Origin: Streptococcus agalactiae ATCC 13813
Lineage (GTDB): Bacteria > Bacillota > Bacilli > Lactobacillales > Streptococcaceae
Assembly (NCBI RefSeq): GCF_000186445.1
Contig: NZ_GL636070.1
Span: 1,898,907-1,955,336 of the forward strand
Reading direction: 5' to 3'
DNA: 56,430 bases
Positions 30,944-37,942 of this stretch are shown here, piece by piece (positions within the stretch are counted from its first letter, which is position 1; every line of letters begins with the position of its first letter). The notes beneath the pieces are model-generated. The model searched no databases. It saw only the letters and a list, made by a program, of their open reading frames with translations, and had not been told where the DNA came from. Both the position numbers and the translations under genes were made by a program.

Positions 30944-31585
30944 CTACTCCTTACTGTAAAACGCTTCAAATGCTTCTCTTAAATCCTGATTCATCTTATC
31001 AAGAACAACTTGCCTATCTAAAATATCGGTACCTTCTGCACGAACAACACAGAAATCATCAAAAGCCATAAAATCTTTAAAGATAGCTTTTAAATAATGA
31101 ACAGGAAATTCATATGGACTATACTGTCCTTTAGAATAAATAGAACCCGCAGATTCTAACATAAGCAGACGATAGTCATCTGTCATTAATCCGACTGAAC
31201 CATTTTCAGTGTACTTGAAAGTCTCACCTGCAATAAAAATATTATCAATATAAGTTTTTGCTCTAGCAGTCACATTGTAATTGTGCATTGGAGAAACAAA
31301 GACAATACGGTGATGTGACTTAAACTGTTCAAGTAAATCTTTAGAGATTTTAGCTTGAACAATCTCATCGGCTGTTAATTCCAAACCCTTTCTTTGTTTA
31401 GACCAAATCGAAAGTAGTACTTCTTTCGTAATTTCTGGCAAAACACAATCATATAAATTTAAAATAGATAACTGATGGTTAGGGAAATGCTCATTATAAA
31501 GTTCAATAAACTTTTCTTGTAGAATAGTTGTAAATGAGTACGGATTCGAAAAATCAGGATGACTATTAACAATGAGTGTGTTCAT
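30944..31585 (-). CDS. FMN-dependent NADH azoreductase-like protein
   Basis: 213-aa flavodoxin-fold protein. [18 protein letters not shown] at the N-terminus is the FMN phosphate-binding loop, and [19 protein letters not shown] (about residues 95-113) is the family motif of AzoR/NQO-type enzymes that reduce quinones or azo compounds with NADH. It starts on the glyQ stop codon (one-base overlap) and ends 3 bases before glyS, so it is cotranscribed with, and under glycine T-box control of, both synthetase genes. No functional link with glycylation is known to me. Confidence 0.82.
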
Positions 31586-32499
31586 TAGTCTTCCTCAGCA
31601 AGTAATTTGATACGAGTTTCCTCATCCAAAAGTGGGAAACCAAGTTTTTTACGTTCGGCAACAAAGGTTTTAGCAACAACACGTGCTAAATTCCGAATAC
31701 GTGCAATATAGCCTGCACGCTCAGTAACAGATACTGCTCCACGTGCATCTAATAAATTAAAGGTGTGTGAACATTTAAGGACGTAGTCATAAGCTGGATG
31801 AACAAGTCCTTCTTCTAAAGCACGTTTTGCTTCTCTTTCAAATTTCTCAAAGTTTTCAAGTAACATTACTTGGTCTGATATCTCAAATGAATATTTTGAA
31901 TGCTCATACTCTGGCTGAGTAAAGATTTCACCATATTTAACACCTGGTGCCCACTCAATATCATAAACAGAATCTACCTCTTGAATATAAGAGGCTAAAC
32001 GCTCTAGTCCATAAGTAACTTCAGAAGTTACAGGACCTGTTTGAAGTCCACCTACTTGTTGGAAATAAGTAAATTGTGTTATTTCCATTCCATCAAGCCA
32101 AACTTCCCAACCTAATCCAGCTGAACCTGTAGATGGATTTTCCCAGTTATCTTCAACAAAACGGATATCATGCTCAAGTGGATTGATACCTAGTAATTCC
32201 AAAGACTTCAAATAAAGTTCTTGAATATTTGACGGCGAAGGCTTCATTACCACTTGAAATTGATGATGTTGGTAAAGACGGTTTGGATTTTCGCCATAGC
32301 GGCCGTCAGCTGGACGACGTGATGGTTCAACGTATGCAGCATTCCAAGGCTCAGGGCCTATAGCACGTAAGAAAGTATAAGGGCTCATTGTCCCTGCTCC
32401 TTTCTCATTATCATAAGCTTGCATTAACATACAGCCTTGGTCATTCCAAAACTGTTGTAAAGTTAGAATAATTTCTTGAAAAGTTAATTTCTTAGACAT
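31585..32499 (-). CDS. glyQ: Glycyl-tRNA synthetase alpha subunit
   Basis: Catalytic alpha subunit (304 aa) that activates glycine with ATP. The start [20 protein letters not shown], the [15 protein letters not shown] region and [17 protein letters not shown] are diagnostic. The second of two adjacent ATGs (32499) is preferred because AAGGA is then at proper spacing; the first is only 2-3 bases from it. A T-box leader and an intact promoter precede it, and the integrated element ends immediately upstream of that promoter. Confidence 0.96.
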
Positions 32500-32570
32500 C
32501 ATTTTCCTTCTTTTACACTTTATTACAGCTGTTGGGAAGGTGACAACAATTGACTTAAAACGGACAAATG

Positions 32571-32761
32571 ATAAAAACCACGTCCTACACCACCTATGCC
32601 CAACAGCACAGGGGCGTCAAAGACGCGGTTCCACCCTAATTTATTACTTCATTTTTGATTGTACTTTTACTCACTAAAAAGTGCCAATATTCATCCTATT
32701 CTACCCAACTTTCACTACCTTGAGCTCGCTAAAAAAACAGCTGATGAACACCTCTTCTTAC
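32571..32761 (-). ncRNA. Glycine T-box riboswitch leader
   Basis: The glyQ leader carries the T-box sequence TGGAACCGCG (plus-strand 32624-32633). The segment AACCGCGTC can pair with GACGTGGTT (32576-32584) to form a terminator followed by TTTTAT, or be held in the antiterminator when uncharged tRNA binds. A GGC triplet at 32683-32685 is a candidate glycine specifier, but I did not fold Stem I, so that position is tentative. It raises glyQ-azoR-glyS expression when tRNA-Gly is uncharged. Confidence 0.9.
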
Positions 32762-32767
32762 TGAGAC

Positions 32768-32796
32768 AGTATAACAAAAAATGACTTTTATGTCTA
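32768..32796 (-). promoter_or_regulatory. glyQ promoter
   Basis: -35 TAGACA (32791-32796), 17-bp spacer and -10 TATACT (32768-32773) on the minus strand. The T-box leader starts about 7 bases later. Element DNA begins roughly 15 bp upstream of the -35, the position that TnGBS-type transposases are known to choose. Confidence 0.8.
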
Positions 32797-32920
32797 CTAT
32801 TTATCTTATTCTGTTTGTGTCTATTTTTTTGAGAATAATCATCAAGCCTATAAATCAAGAGATTTCTCTGTTGAATTTTTTCAAAAAAAATACCGAAACA
32901 AAGGTTTCCTTGCTTCAGTC

Positions 32921-33027
32921 TTGACTTTATTGGCTTTTTTGTGTTACAATAACTTCAGACTGATTAAGCAAAGTGTAGTTTTGTCTTAATCGGTGGAGTA
33001 GAAGTTACCAGCTTCTGCTCCTTTTTT
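32921..33027 (+). ncRNA. Putative 70-nt terminated RNA at the element end
   Basis: A plus-strand promoter (TTGACT 32921-32926, 18-bp spacer, TACAAT 32945-32950) predicts a start near 32957. The transcript would hold a first hairpin (GATTAAG 32962-32968 with CTTAATC 32985-32991) and then a strong terminator: GGAGTAGAAG (32995-33004) with CTTCTGCTCC (33012-33021) and TTTTTT. No ORF or start codon with a ribosome site fits inside. It points toward the 3' end of the transposase gene. It is not a family I recognise; expression is not shown. Confidence 0.6.
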
Positions 33028-33043
33028 GATTTTCTATAAAGGT

Positions 33044-33049
33044 ATTATA
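33044..33049 (-). promoter_or_regulatory. Outward-facing -10 between tnp and the element end
   Basis: TGTTATAAT (extended -10) on the minus strand, with TTGCAT 17 bases upstream. A transcript from it would run antisense through the putative small RNA and out of the element towards glyQ. Weak -35, so only suggestive. Confidence 0.35.
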
Positions 33050-33120
33050 ACAAAATTGTCAGAAAAATGCAAACAAAAACAACTTAAAAAAGCCTTAAAA
33101 TCCAAAAAATTTTAAAGTTT

Positions 33121-34473
33121 TTAATACTTAAATTTTTGGCGGTCAAGAGAAGTAAATTTCCCAGCACGTTGAAAAATTTTGCGTGATTTAAATATCGTTT
33201 GTTCCTTCGCTTCTCGGAGATAACCAACGCTTAAACGTTGATTTTGATAGTATTCGTACTCTTTTCGCCAATTACCAAAAAATAGATCATCAACAAGATT
33301 AATTCTATCTAGAATAATTAATCTCGACATTGTGTAAGCACCTTTCAAAGACCAATACATTCCTCTATGCTTCATGCGATAAGTAATTTTTCGATGCTGA
33401 CTCTCCATGACACCTATTCCTTTGGCTGATAAATTTCTTAATTTAGCAGGCTTTGTGTATTTGAAATTATTAAGAATTTTTCGGCGAAAATTAAAATAAT
33501 TATAGTGTTCTTCATCATCTCCATCAGCAATTAAAGACTCAACAGTATCAAGAACGGTTTTCATCAGCTCTCTTTTATGAGTATTAATTGCCTCAAAAGC
33601 TAATTCCTTTAATACAACTGGATATTTTTTGAAAAATATTTTTACCTTTTCATGTAAGTGATAAGGATCCCAAAAGTGCTCGTGTCTCTTGATACCAAGC
33701 GCTTTTTTTATCTCCTGAAAAACTTTTTTAGTATATCCTTTGCCATTGTCAGAATTAGTAACTAAAGTTGTCTCATCAGTAAACTCATAATGATTATAAA
33801 GATAGTCTAGCAGTTCTTCTTTTGCCTTGTCATAATTTGTATGGATTATCTCATGTTTATTTTCCAAAACATAACGATTTTTAGTAATTTTTTTAGAACC
33901 AGTATGAACAAGAAAGTGTGCTAAATCAACATTTCTTTTGTCATCTCTAGCAGAATCTGATGATTTCACCATCACGCCATCGCCTTCAATATAAAGGATT
34001 TTTGGATTAATTTTCTTGGTCGGTTCTTCCTCTAGCCAAAAGCGAAATTTTTCTTTTTCAGATAGCAATTCCCCAGCTCGCTTAACGGCTTTTAAAACAG
34101 TATCCTTAGTAATCTCAAGATGATAAAACTCTTTAACAAAATGACACACTTGACGATATGACATTACTGTAGCCATTTTAGCTACATGGCAAACCAATTC
34201 AGGAGAAAAACGCATGTACTTTTTGAGTCCTAGCCATTCATCAACAGGACAACGTGTTTTGCTTCCTTTTCTCCAGCGAGACCTTGAAAAAGTTACTTCT
34301 CCAAAAGTAAAAGCAACCGTTCTCTCTGTTTGATTGATACGTTTGTATCCAGCTATCCGCATTGCTGAGGCAATATTTGCATCATACGTTTCAACTCTTT
34401 TTAAAAAGTCATATTTACGTTTATCTTCTAATTCAATAACAAAACTCTTTTCATCAAATCTCATACCTGTCAT
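33121..34473 (-). CDS. DDE transposase, ISLre2/TnGBS (UPF0236) type
   Basis: 450-aa transposase expected to cut and join the ends of the element. The ISLre2/UPF0236-type features are VTFSRSRWRKGSKTRCPVDEWLGL in the N-terminal part, a first acidic motif IEGDGVMVK (about residues 165-175), a second NSDNGKGY near residue 245 and the C-terminal GVMESQHRKITYRMKHRGMYWS block (about 370-390) that holds the last acidic residue. It is the element gene nearest the glyQ junction. Ribosome site is weak, and a TAAAAT -10-like hexamer sits just 6 bases upstream of the first ATG, which suggests low or leaderless expression. Confidence 0.85.
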   Translation of the reverse strand: MTGMRFDEKSFVIELEDKRKYDFLKRVETYDANIASAMRIAGYKRINQTERTVAFTFGEVTFSRSRWRKGSKTRCPVDEWLGLKKYMRFSPELVCHVAKMATVMSYRQVCHFVKEFYHLEITKDTVLKAVKRAGELLSEKEKFRFWLEEEPTKKINPKILYIEGDGVMVKSSDSARDDKRNVDLAHFLVHTGSKKITKNRYVLENKHEIIHTNYDKAKEELLDYLYNHYEFTDETTLVTNSDNGKGYTKKVFQEIKKALGIKRHEHFWDPYHLHEKVKIFFKKYPVVLKELAFEAINTHKRELMKTVLDTVESLIADGDDEEHYNYFNFRRKILNNFKYTKPAKLRNLSAKGIGVMESQHRKITYRMKHRGMYWSLKGAYTMSRLIILDRINLVDDLFFGNWRKEYEYYQNQRLSVGYLREAKEQTIFKSRKIFQRAGKFTSLDRQKFKY

Positions 34474-34510
34474 ACAGATATTTTACCTAATTTTGGATAA
34501 ACTATCACAA

Positions 34511-34540
34511 AAAAACTCCTCATGGAAATGAAGAGTTTTT
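34511..34540 (-). terminator. Terminator between fic and transposase
   Basis: AAAAACTCCTCAT and ATGAAGAGTTTTT form a 13-bp stem with one mismatch/G-U around a GGAA loop, with T runs on both strands. It isolates the transposase gene from upstream element transcription. Confidence 0.8.
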
Positions 34541-34543
34541 AAA

Positions 34544-34623
34544 TATAACTATATTTATATTTGTGTTTATAATTATAGTTATATATATAATTATAAATAT
34601 TTTTATAAACACAGTTATATATA
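34544..34623. repeat. 12-bp iteron array A (7 copies)
   Basis: TATAAATA-like octamers start at 34544 (TATAACTA), 34556 (weak), 34568 (TATAATTA), 34580 (TATATATA), 34592 (TATAAATA), 34604 (TATAAACA) and 34616 (TATATATA), each exactly 12 bases apart. It lies downstream of the fic gene. It shares unit and spacing with the four arrays below. Confidence 0.7.
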
Positions 34624-34624
34624 A

Positions 34625-35449
34625 TTATAACGAAAAACCTTTTGTTTTGTTTGGCTTTTTATGGCTATCATCAGCACTTTTACTTTTGTTATTGATAACA
34701 TCTCTGTCTTTGCTATCGTTTATTTTCCCTGCAAATCCTTTGTTTTTAAGGTAATTTGCATAAAATTTTTGTTCGCTAGCAAAATAATCAATTAAGGGTT
34801 GATGGTTATCATAAGCTTGAAATTGTTCTAGTGCATTGTAATAGCCTGCTTTTCTGGTGTCATCAACAATGAATGGAGTTATTCCTTCTTTTAAGCATTC
34901 CTTGTAAAGAATTAAACGTCCTACACGACCATTACCATCAGCGAACGGATGAATTTGCTCAAAACGTGCATGGAAAGATGCTAGATAAGCTAAATCTTTT
35001 TCTTTTTTGAAATTATACCCTAAAAGAAGTGAATACATCGCTTCTTCAACTTGATCAACAGCAGCTGTAGCAATCTGCCCTACTTCGTTTTCAAACACCT
35101 TATAACGTCCAACTGGGGCATATTCATTATATTCTGAGCTTGTTCCAGCTTTTAAAATGCTATGTAGTTTTTTAACGTAGTCTTCTGTTAGCTGCTCATC
35201 AACTGTATTAATAATATAATCAAAACATTTAAAATGATTAGTAGTTTCAACAAGATCATCAATTTTGATACCTGTTCCACCAATATTTGCGATTGTTTTT
35301 GTTTCATAAATGAAACTCGTTTGCTCTTCAGTTAAACAACTGCCTTCAATCTTATTTGAATTAAATGCAAAACGCTTCTGAGTAATATCATAAATGCCAC
35401 CATGAACTCTGCCATCTCGTTCAACTTTAAGTCTTGTAATTAAATCCAT
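34625..35449 (-). CDS. Fic-domain protein (AMP-transferase type)
   Basis: 274-aa Fic protein. The active-site motif is HPFADGNGRVGR (residues 167-178), which matches the full HxFx(D/E)GNGRxxR consensus, so AMP transfer to a target protein is likely. An inhibitory-helix motif of the form (S/T)xxxE(G/N) appears as SNKIEG at residues 31-36, which is what class II Fic proteins use to restrain themselves. The C-terminal 35 residues are hydrophilic and lysine-rich. AAGGAG precedes the ATG by 7-8 bases. It is flanked by iteron arrays and follows the partition genes; role in the element unknown. Confidence 0.88.
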   Translation of the reverse strand: MDLITRLKVERDGRVHGGIYDITQKRFAFNSNKIEGSCLTEEQTSFIYETKTIANIGGTGIKIDDLVETTNHFKCFDYIINTVDEQLTEDYVKKLHSILKAGTSSEYNEYAPVGRYKVFENEVGQIATAAVDQVEEAMYSLLLGYNFKKEKDLAYLASFHARFEQIHPFADGNGRVGRLILYKECLKEGITPFIVDDTRKAGYYNALEQFQAYDNHQPLIDYFASEQKFYANYLKNKGFAGKINDSKDRDVINNKSKSADDSHKKPNKTKGFSL

Positions 35450-35484
35450 GATTATTCTCCTTTAATGGGCAGTATATTCATATT

Positions 35485-35528
35485 TATAACATTCAATATA
35501 AATATATGTGTAAATATATTTATGATTA
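35485..35528. repeat. 12-bp iteron array B (4 copies)
   Basis: Cores start at 35485 (TATAACAT), 35497 (TATAAATA), 35509 (TGTAAATA) and 35521 (TATGATTA), 12 bases apart, in the spacer between the ribbon-helix-helix gene and fic. Confidence 0.65.
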
Positions 35529-35567
35529 TATATACTATTTTATGTACAATCATAAATAAAATGATAT

Positions 35568-35792
35568 TTACAAGTCAAAATTTTTAAAATAATCATTTAA
35601 AAATGATGATGCAGATCGATAACCACGAGAATGAGCAATTTGTGTAATTTTTTCTCTAACAGATGGTTGTAACGAAAACATAAATTGTTTAGTTCTTTCA
35701 AACTCAAAATTTGAATTAGTACTATTTTTAGGTGTAGTGTCAGTTGATTTTAAAAGATTACTAATTTTGTCTTGGTTATTATCAAATGCCAT
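35568..35792 (-). CDS. Ribbon-helix-helix protein, probable partition partner
   Basis: 74-aa protein with a flexible N-terminal part (residues 1-35) and a C-terminal beta-alpha-alpha segment, KQFMFSLQPSVREKITQIAHSRGYRSASSFLNDYFKNF, shaped like the ribbon-helix-helix proteins that accompany type Ib ParA (ParG or omega type). It would bind the TATAAATA iterons as a dimer and stimulate ParA. The ATG at 35792 is used because GAGGAG lies 7-8 bases upstream; a longer frame reading through the iteron array is not credible. It follows parA. Confidence 0.65.
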   Translation of the reverse strand: MAFDNNQDKISNLLKSTDTTPKNSTNSNFEFERTKQFMFSLQPSVREKITQIAHSRGYRSASSFLNDYFKNFDL

Positions 35793-35825
35793 ATTTTTCT
35801 CCTCTATGTTCAATATAATTATATT

Positions 35826-35869
35826 TATAAATATATCTATAAACATAATTATAAATACCAATATAAATA
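35826..35869. repeat. 12-bp iteron array C (4 copies)
   Basis: Cores start at 35826 (TATAAATA), 35838 (TATAAACA), 35850 (TATAAATA) and 35862 (TATAAATA), exactly 12 bases apart, in the spacer between parA and the ribbon-helix-helix gene. A palindrome TATTTATAAATA covers 35822-35833. Confidence 0.75.
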
Positions 35870-35872
35870 TAT

Positions 35873-36670
35873 TTACATTACTATTTTATCAGTAATTGTT
35901 TTGAATGTACAGTCAATACTATCAAAGAATTTTTTATGTTTTTGATATAGTACTTTATCTTCTTTCATCTCTGAAAGAGACACTTTATCTAATGTTGAGC
36001 GATTGAACAACTCTTTATAAGGAATAGTTGATAGAACATTATCATTGCCTTGAAGCTGTTCTACAAGTTCTCTTGAAGAATTGGTATTGTGCTTAATCAT
36101 ATTTCCTAAAAAGTATAAATCAGCTGTAACATAGCTTTTACGTGTTTTAAAATCAAATGTTTCAGCTTTTAATTCTTCAAGACGTTCTTGAATATTGAAT
36201 GTTGCTGAATAGCCAAATTTTGATGGAACAACAGGACTTAAAACAGCGTGACTTACTACGACAGCATTACGTGTTGCCGTTGAAAAATCAGGATGGCAAT
36301 CAATTAAAATAAAGTCATATTTACCAAGATTTTTAGGTTCATAATTATCTTCTAGCCACATGTAAAGTAGCATATCTTTATAATTTTTGGTTTCAAGCTC
36401 TTTTTCTAAGCTATCTAAACGAATATAACCTGGTATTAAATCAATGTTATCTTTAAGATGATGAATAGCAACGTCTCCTTTTCGTTTAAAGATATTAGCG
36501 ACTGTGTTCTCACTTTCAAAGACATCATACGTTTGAGTTAGATTACATTGATGATCTAAATCAATCAAAAGTACTTGATAATTGTGTTCAGCTAACCATT
36601 CAGCATAATTATATGCTAAAGTTGTTTTTCCTACTCCACCTTTAATGGCAGCAAATGTAATGATTTTCAT
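35873..36670 (-). CDS. parA: ParA-type partition ATPase
   Basis: 265-aa Walker ATPase. The deviant Walker A loop KGGVGKTT starts at residue 10 with no N-terminal DNA-binding domain, so it is the short type Ib form. The LIDLDHQCNLTQT and FILIDCHPDF segments (Walker A' and B) follow. It is expected to move or pair copies of the extrachromosomal form. It is flanked by iteron arrays C and D, and followed by the ribbon-helix-helix gene, the usual Ib arrangement. Confidence 0.9.
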   Translation of the reverse strand: MKIITFAAIKGGVGKTTLAYNYAEWLAEHNYQVLLIDLDHQCNLTQTYDVFESENTVANIFKRKGDVAIHHLKDNIDLIPGYIRLDSLEKELETKNYKDMLLYMWLEDNYEPKNLGKYDFILIDCHPDFSTATRNAVVVSHAVLSPVVPSKFGYSATFNIQERLEELKAETFDFKTRKSYVTADLYFLGNMIKHNTNSSRELVEQLQGNDNVLSTIPYKELFNRSTLDKVSLSEMKEDKVLYQKHKKFFDSIDCTFKTITDKIVM

Positions 36671-36699
36671 GTGATTCTCCTTTACTTTTTCAATATATT

Positions 36700-36743
36700 T
36701 ATAAATACAATTATATATATCGTTATAAATACAAATATAAATA
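36700..36743. repeat. 12-bp iteron array D (4 copies)
   Basis: Cores start at 36700 (TATAAATA), 36712 (TATATATA), 36724 (TATAAATA) and 36736 (TATAAATA), exactly 12 bases apart, upstream of parA and next to the end of the 126-aa gene. The palindrome TATTTATAAATA recurs at 36696-36707. Confidence 0.75.
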
Positions 36744-36746
36744 TAT

Positions 36747-37127
36747 TTATGTTTGTATTATCTCAACAACAACTAATTCTTCTTCAATCCATTCAATGAT
36801 ATTTTCTGCTAAATCATTGATAATTATTTTCCATGCTTCTTGAAGTGTTTTAATATTTTGATTATCAAAATCATCCTCAATTTGATCTAATTCACTTGTA
36901 TTTTTTAGGCATTTTCTTAACAAGTCTCGTAAATCACTAAAATTTTTAACATTATTATCTTGCGAGAAAATGACAAGTGTAATTTCACAATCATTAGCTA
37001 TTTGATTAAAATCAACTAAATTTAAACGAATTAATTGATAACGTTTTGAAATAGATTTTAGCAAGTTTTGTAAATCTTTTAAATTAATCGAACCTGCTAT
37101 ACCAAACTTTATTTGCGTTCTTGTCAT
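36747..37127 (-). CDS. Uncharacterised 126-aa element protein
   Basis: Not recognised. A 126-aa acidic soluble protein with no signal or membrane segment; alternating hydrophobic pattern suggests mixed alpha/beta secondary structure (KFGIAGSINLKDLQNLLKSI; CEITLVIFSQD) and a C-terminal acidic helix (EWIEEELVVVEIIQT). It lies between the resolvase and parA with an iteron array on each side. Context suggests a maintenance or copy-number role; unsupported by motif. Confidence 0.6.
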   Translation of the reverse strand: MTRTQIKFGIAGSINLKDLQNLLKSISKRYQLIRLNLVDFNQIANDCEITLVIFSQDNNVKNFSDLRDLLRKCLKNTSELDQIEDDFDNQNIKTLQEAWKIIINDLAENIIEWIEEELVVVEIIQT

Positions 37128-37180
37128 TTATTACACCTCGTTTCATTTTCTAAATATATTATAGCACTTTTATATATAAT

Positions 37181-37224
37181 TGTAAATATATTTATATATA
37201 TAATTGTAAATATTTTTATAAATA
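37181..37224. repeat. 12-bp iteron array E (4 copies)
   Basis: Cores start at 37181 (TGTAAATA), 37193 (TATATATA), 37205 (TGTAAATA) and 37217 (TATAAATA), exactly 12 bases apart, with weaker copies possible at 37169 and 37229. It lies between the resolvase and the 126-aa gene. Confidence 0.7.
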
Positions 37225-37248
37225 TCATTATGTATATAATGATATTGC

Positions 37249-37833
37249 CTATCTATGAACATCAAACTTTTTTCGATAACGTCTAAACGTTCGTTCATTA
37301 ATTCCCGTCAGTTTTGCAACATCTCTATCTGATTTTCCTGAAAGAAACAAACTAAAAGCATGTTGCAATCTGCTGTCATCAGCTGAGAATAATGGCTTTC
37401 GTCCTTTATATTTTCCCTGAACTTTTGCAATAGCAATCCCTTGTGCTTGACGTTCTTTAATACGCTCTCTTTCAGCTTGTGCTTGATACTTGTATAGTTC
37501 TAATATCAGATTATTCAATAGACGTCTTAAATTAGCATCTTCAATACCTCGAAGAGTGGGAAGATTGAGAACTTCTAAAGTTGCTCCTTTTGATTTTATC
37601 TCATCCATAACTTCAGTTAATTCCTTATTATTTCTTCCTAGTCGCTCTAATTCGGTTACAACGACTATATCACCATCACGAATATAATCCAGCATTGCAA
37701 TCAATTTTGGGCGCTCTCTACTTGCTCCACTAATTGACTCTTGAAAAATTTTTTCAACGTTATCTAATTGTTTTAACTGTCTATCTAAATTTTGATCAGC
37801 AGAACTGACCCTAGCATAACCGATTTTTGCCAT
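37249..37833 (-). CDS. Serine recombinase (resolvase/invertase)
   Basis: 194-aa small serine recombinase. The catalytic serine is in the YARVSS motif (residues 6-11); VVTELERLGRN (about 58-68) is the conserved second active-site region, and the C-terminal helix-turn-helix (DRDVAKLTGINERTFRRYRKKF) binds DNA. Resolution of element multimers or cointegrates is the likely role. A dyad-rich region just upstream is a candidate recombination site. The ATG follows GAGGAG. Confidence 0.9.
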   Translation of the reverse strand: MAKIGYARVSSADQNLDRQLKQLDNVEKIFQESISGASRERPKLIAMLDYIRDGDIVVVTELERLGRNNKELTEVMDEIKSKGATLEVLNLPTLRGIEDANLRRLLNNLILELYKYQAQAERERIKERQAQGIAIAKVQGKYKGRKPLFSADDSRLQHAFSLFLSGKSDRDVAKLTGINERTFRRYRKKFDVHR

Positions 37834-37860
37834 TTTTTCTCCTCTATTTTGCCTAACTCT

Positions 37861-37942
37861 ATTGTCCTATTCAAAAATCCTTTAAAATCAAAGTAAAACA
37901 AAAAGGACAATAAGGTATACTTAAATGTCCTTTTTGTTTTAC
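37861..37942. repeat. Dyad region upstream of resolvase, candidate res site
   Basis: A perfect inverted repeat with 17-bp arms (GTAAAACAAAAAGGACA at 37893-37909 and its complement at 37926-37942) encloses a second dyad around GTATAC. A further ATTGTCC copy lies at 37861-37867. The right arm overlaps the stop of the 289-aa gene, so a transcription terminator is an alternative reading. Confidence 0.5.

Noticed and set aside
34540..37240. CRISPR array
   Set aside because: The 12-bp repeats have no unique spacers of 30 bases and no cas genes are present; they are short phased repeats in intergenic DNA.
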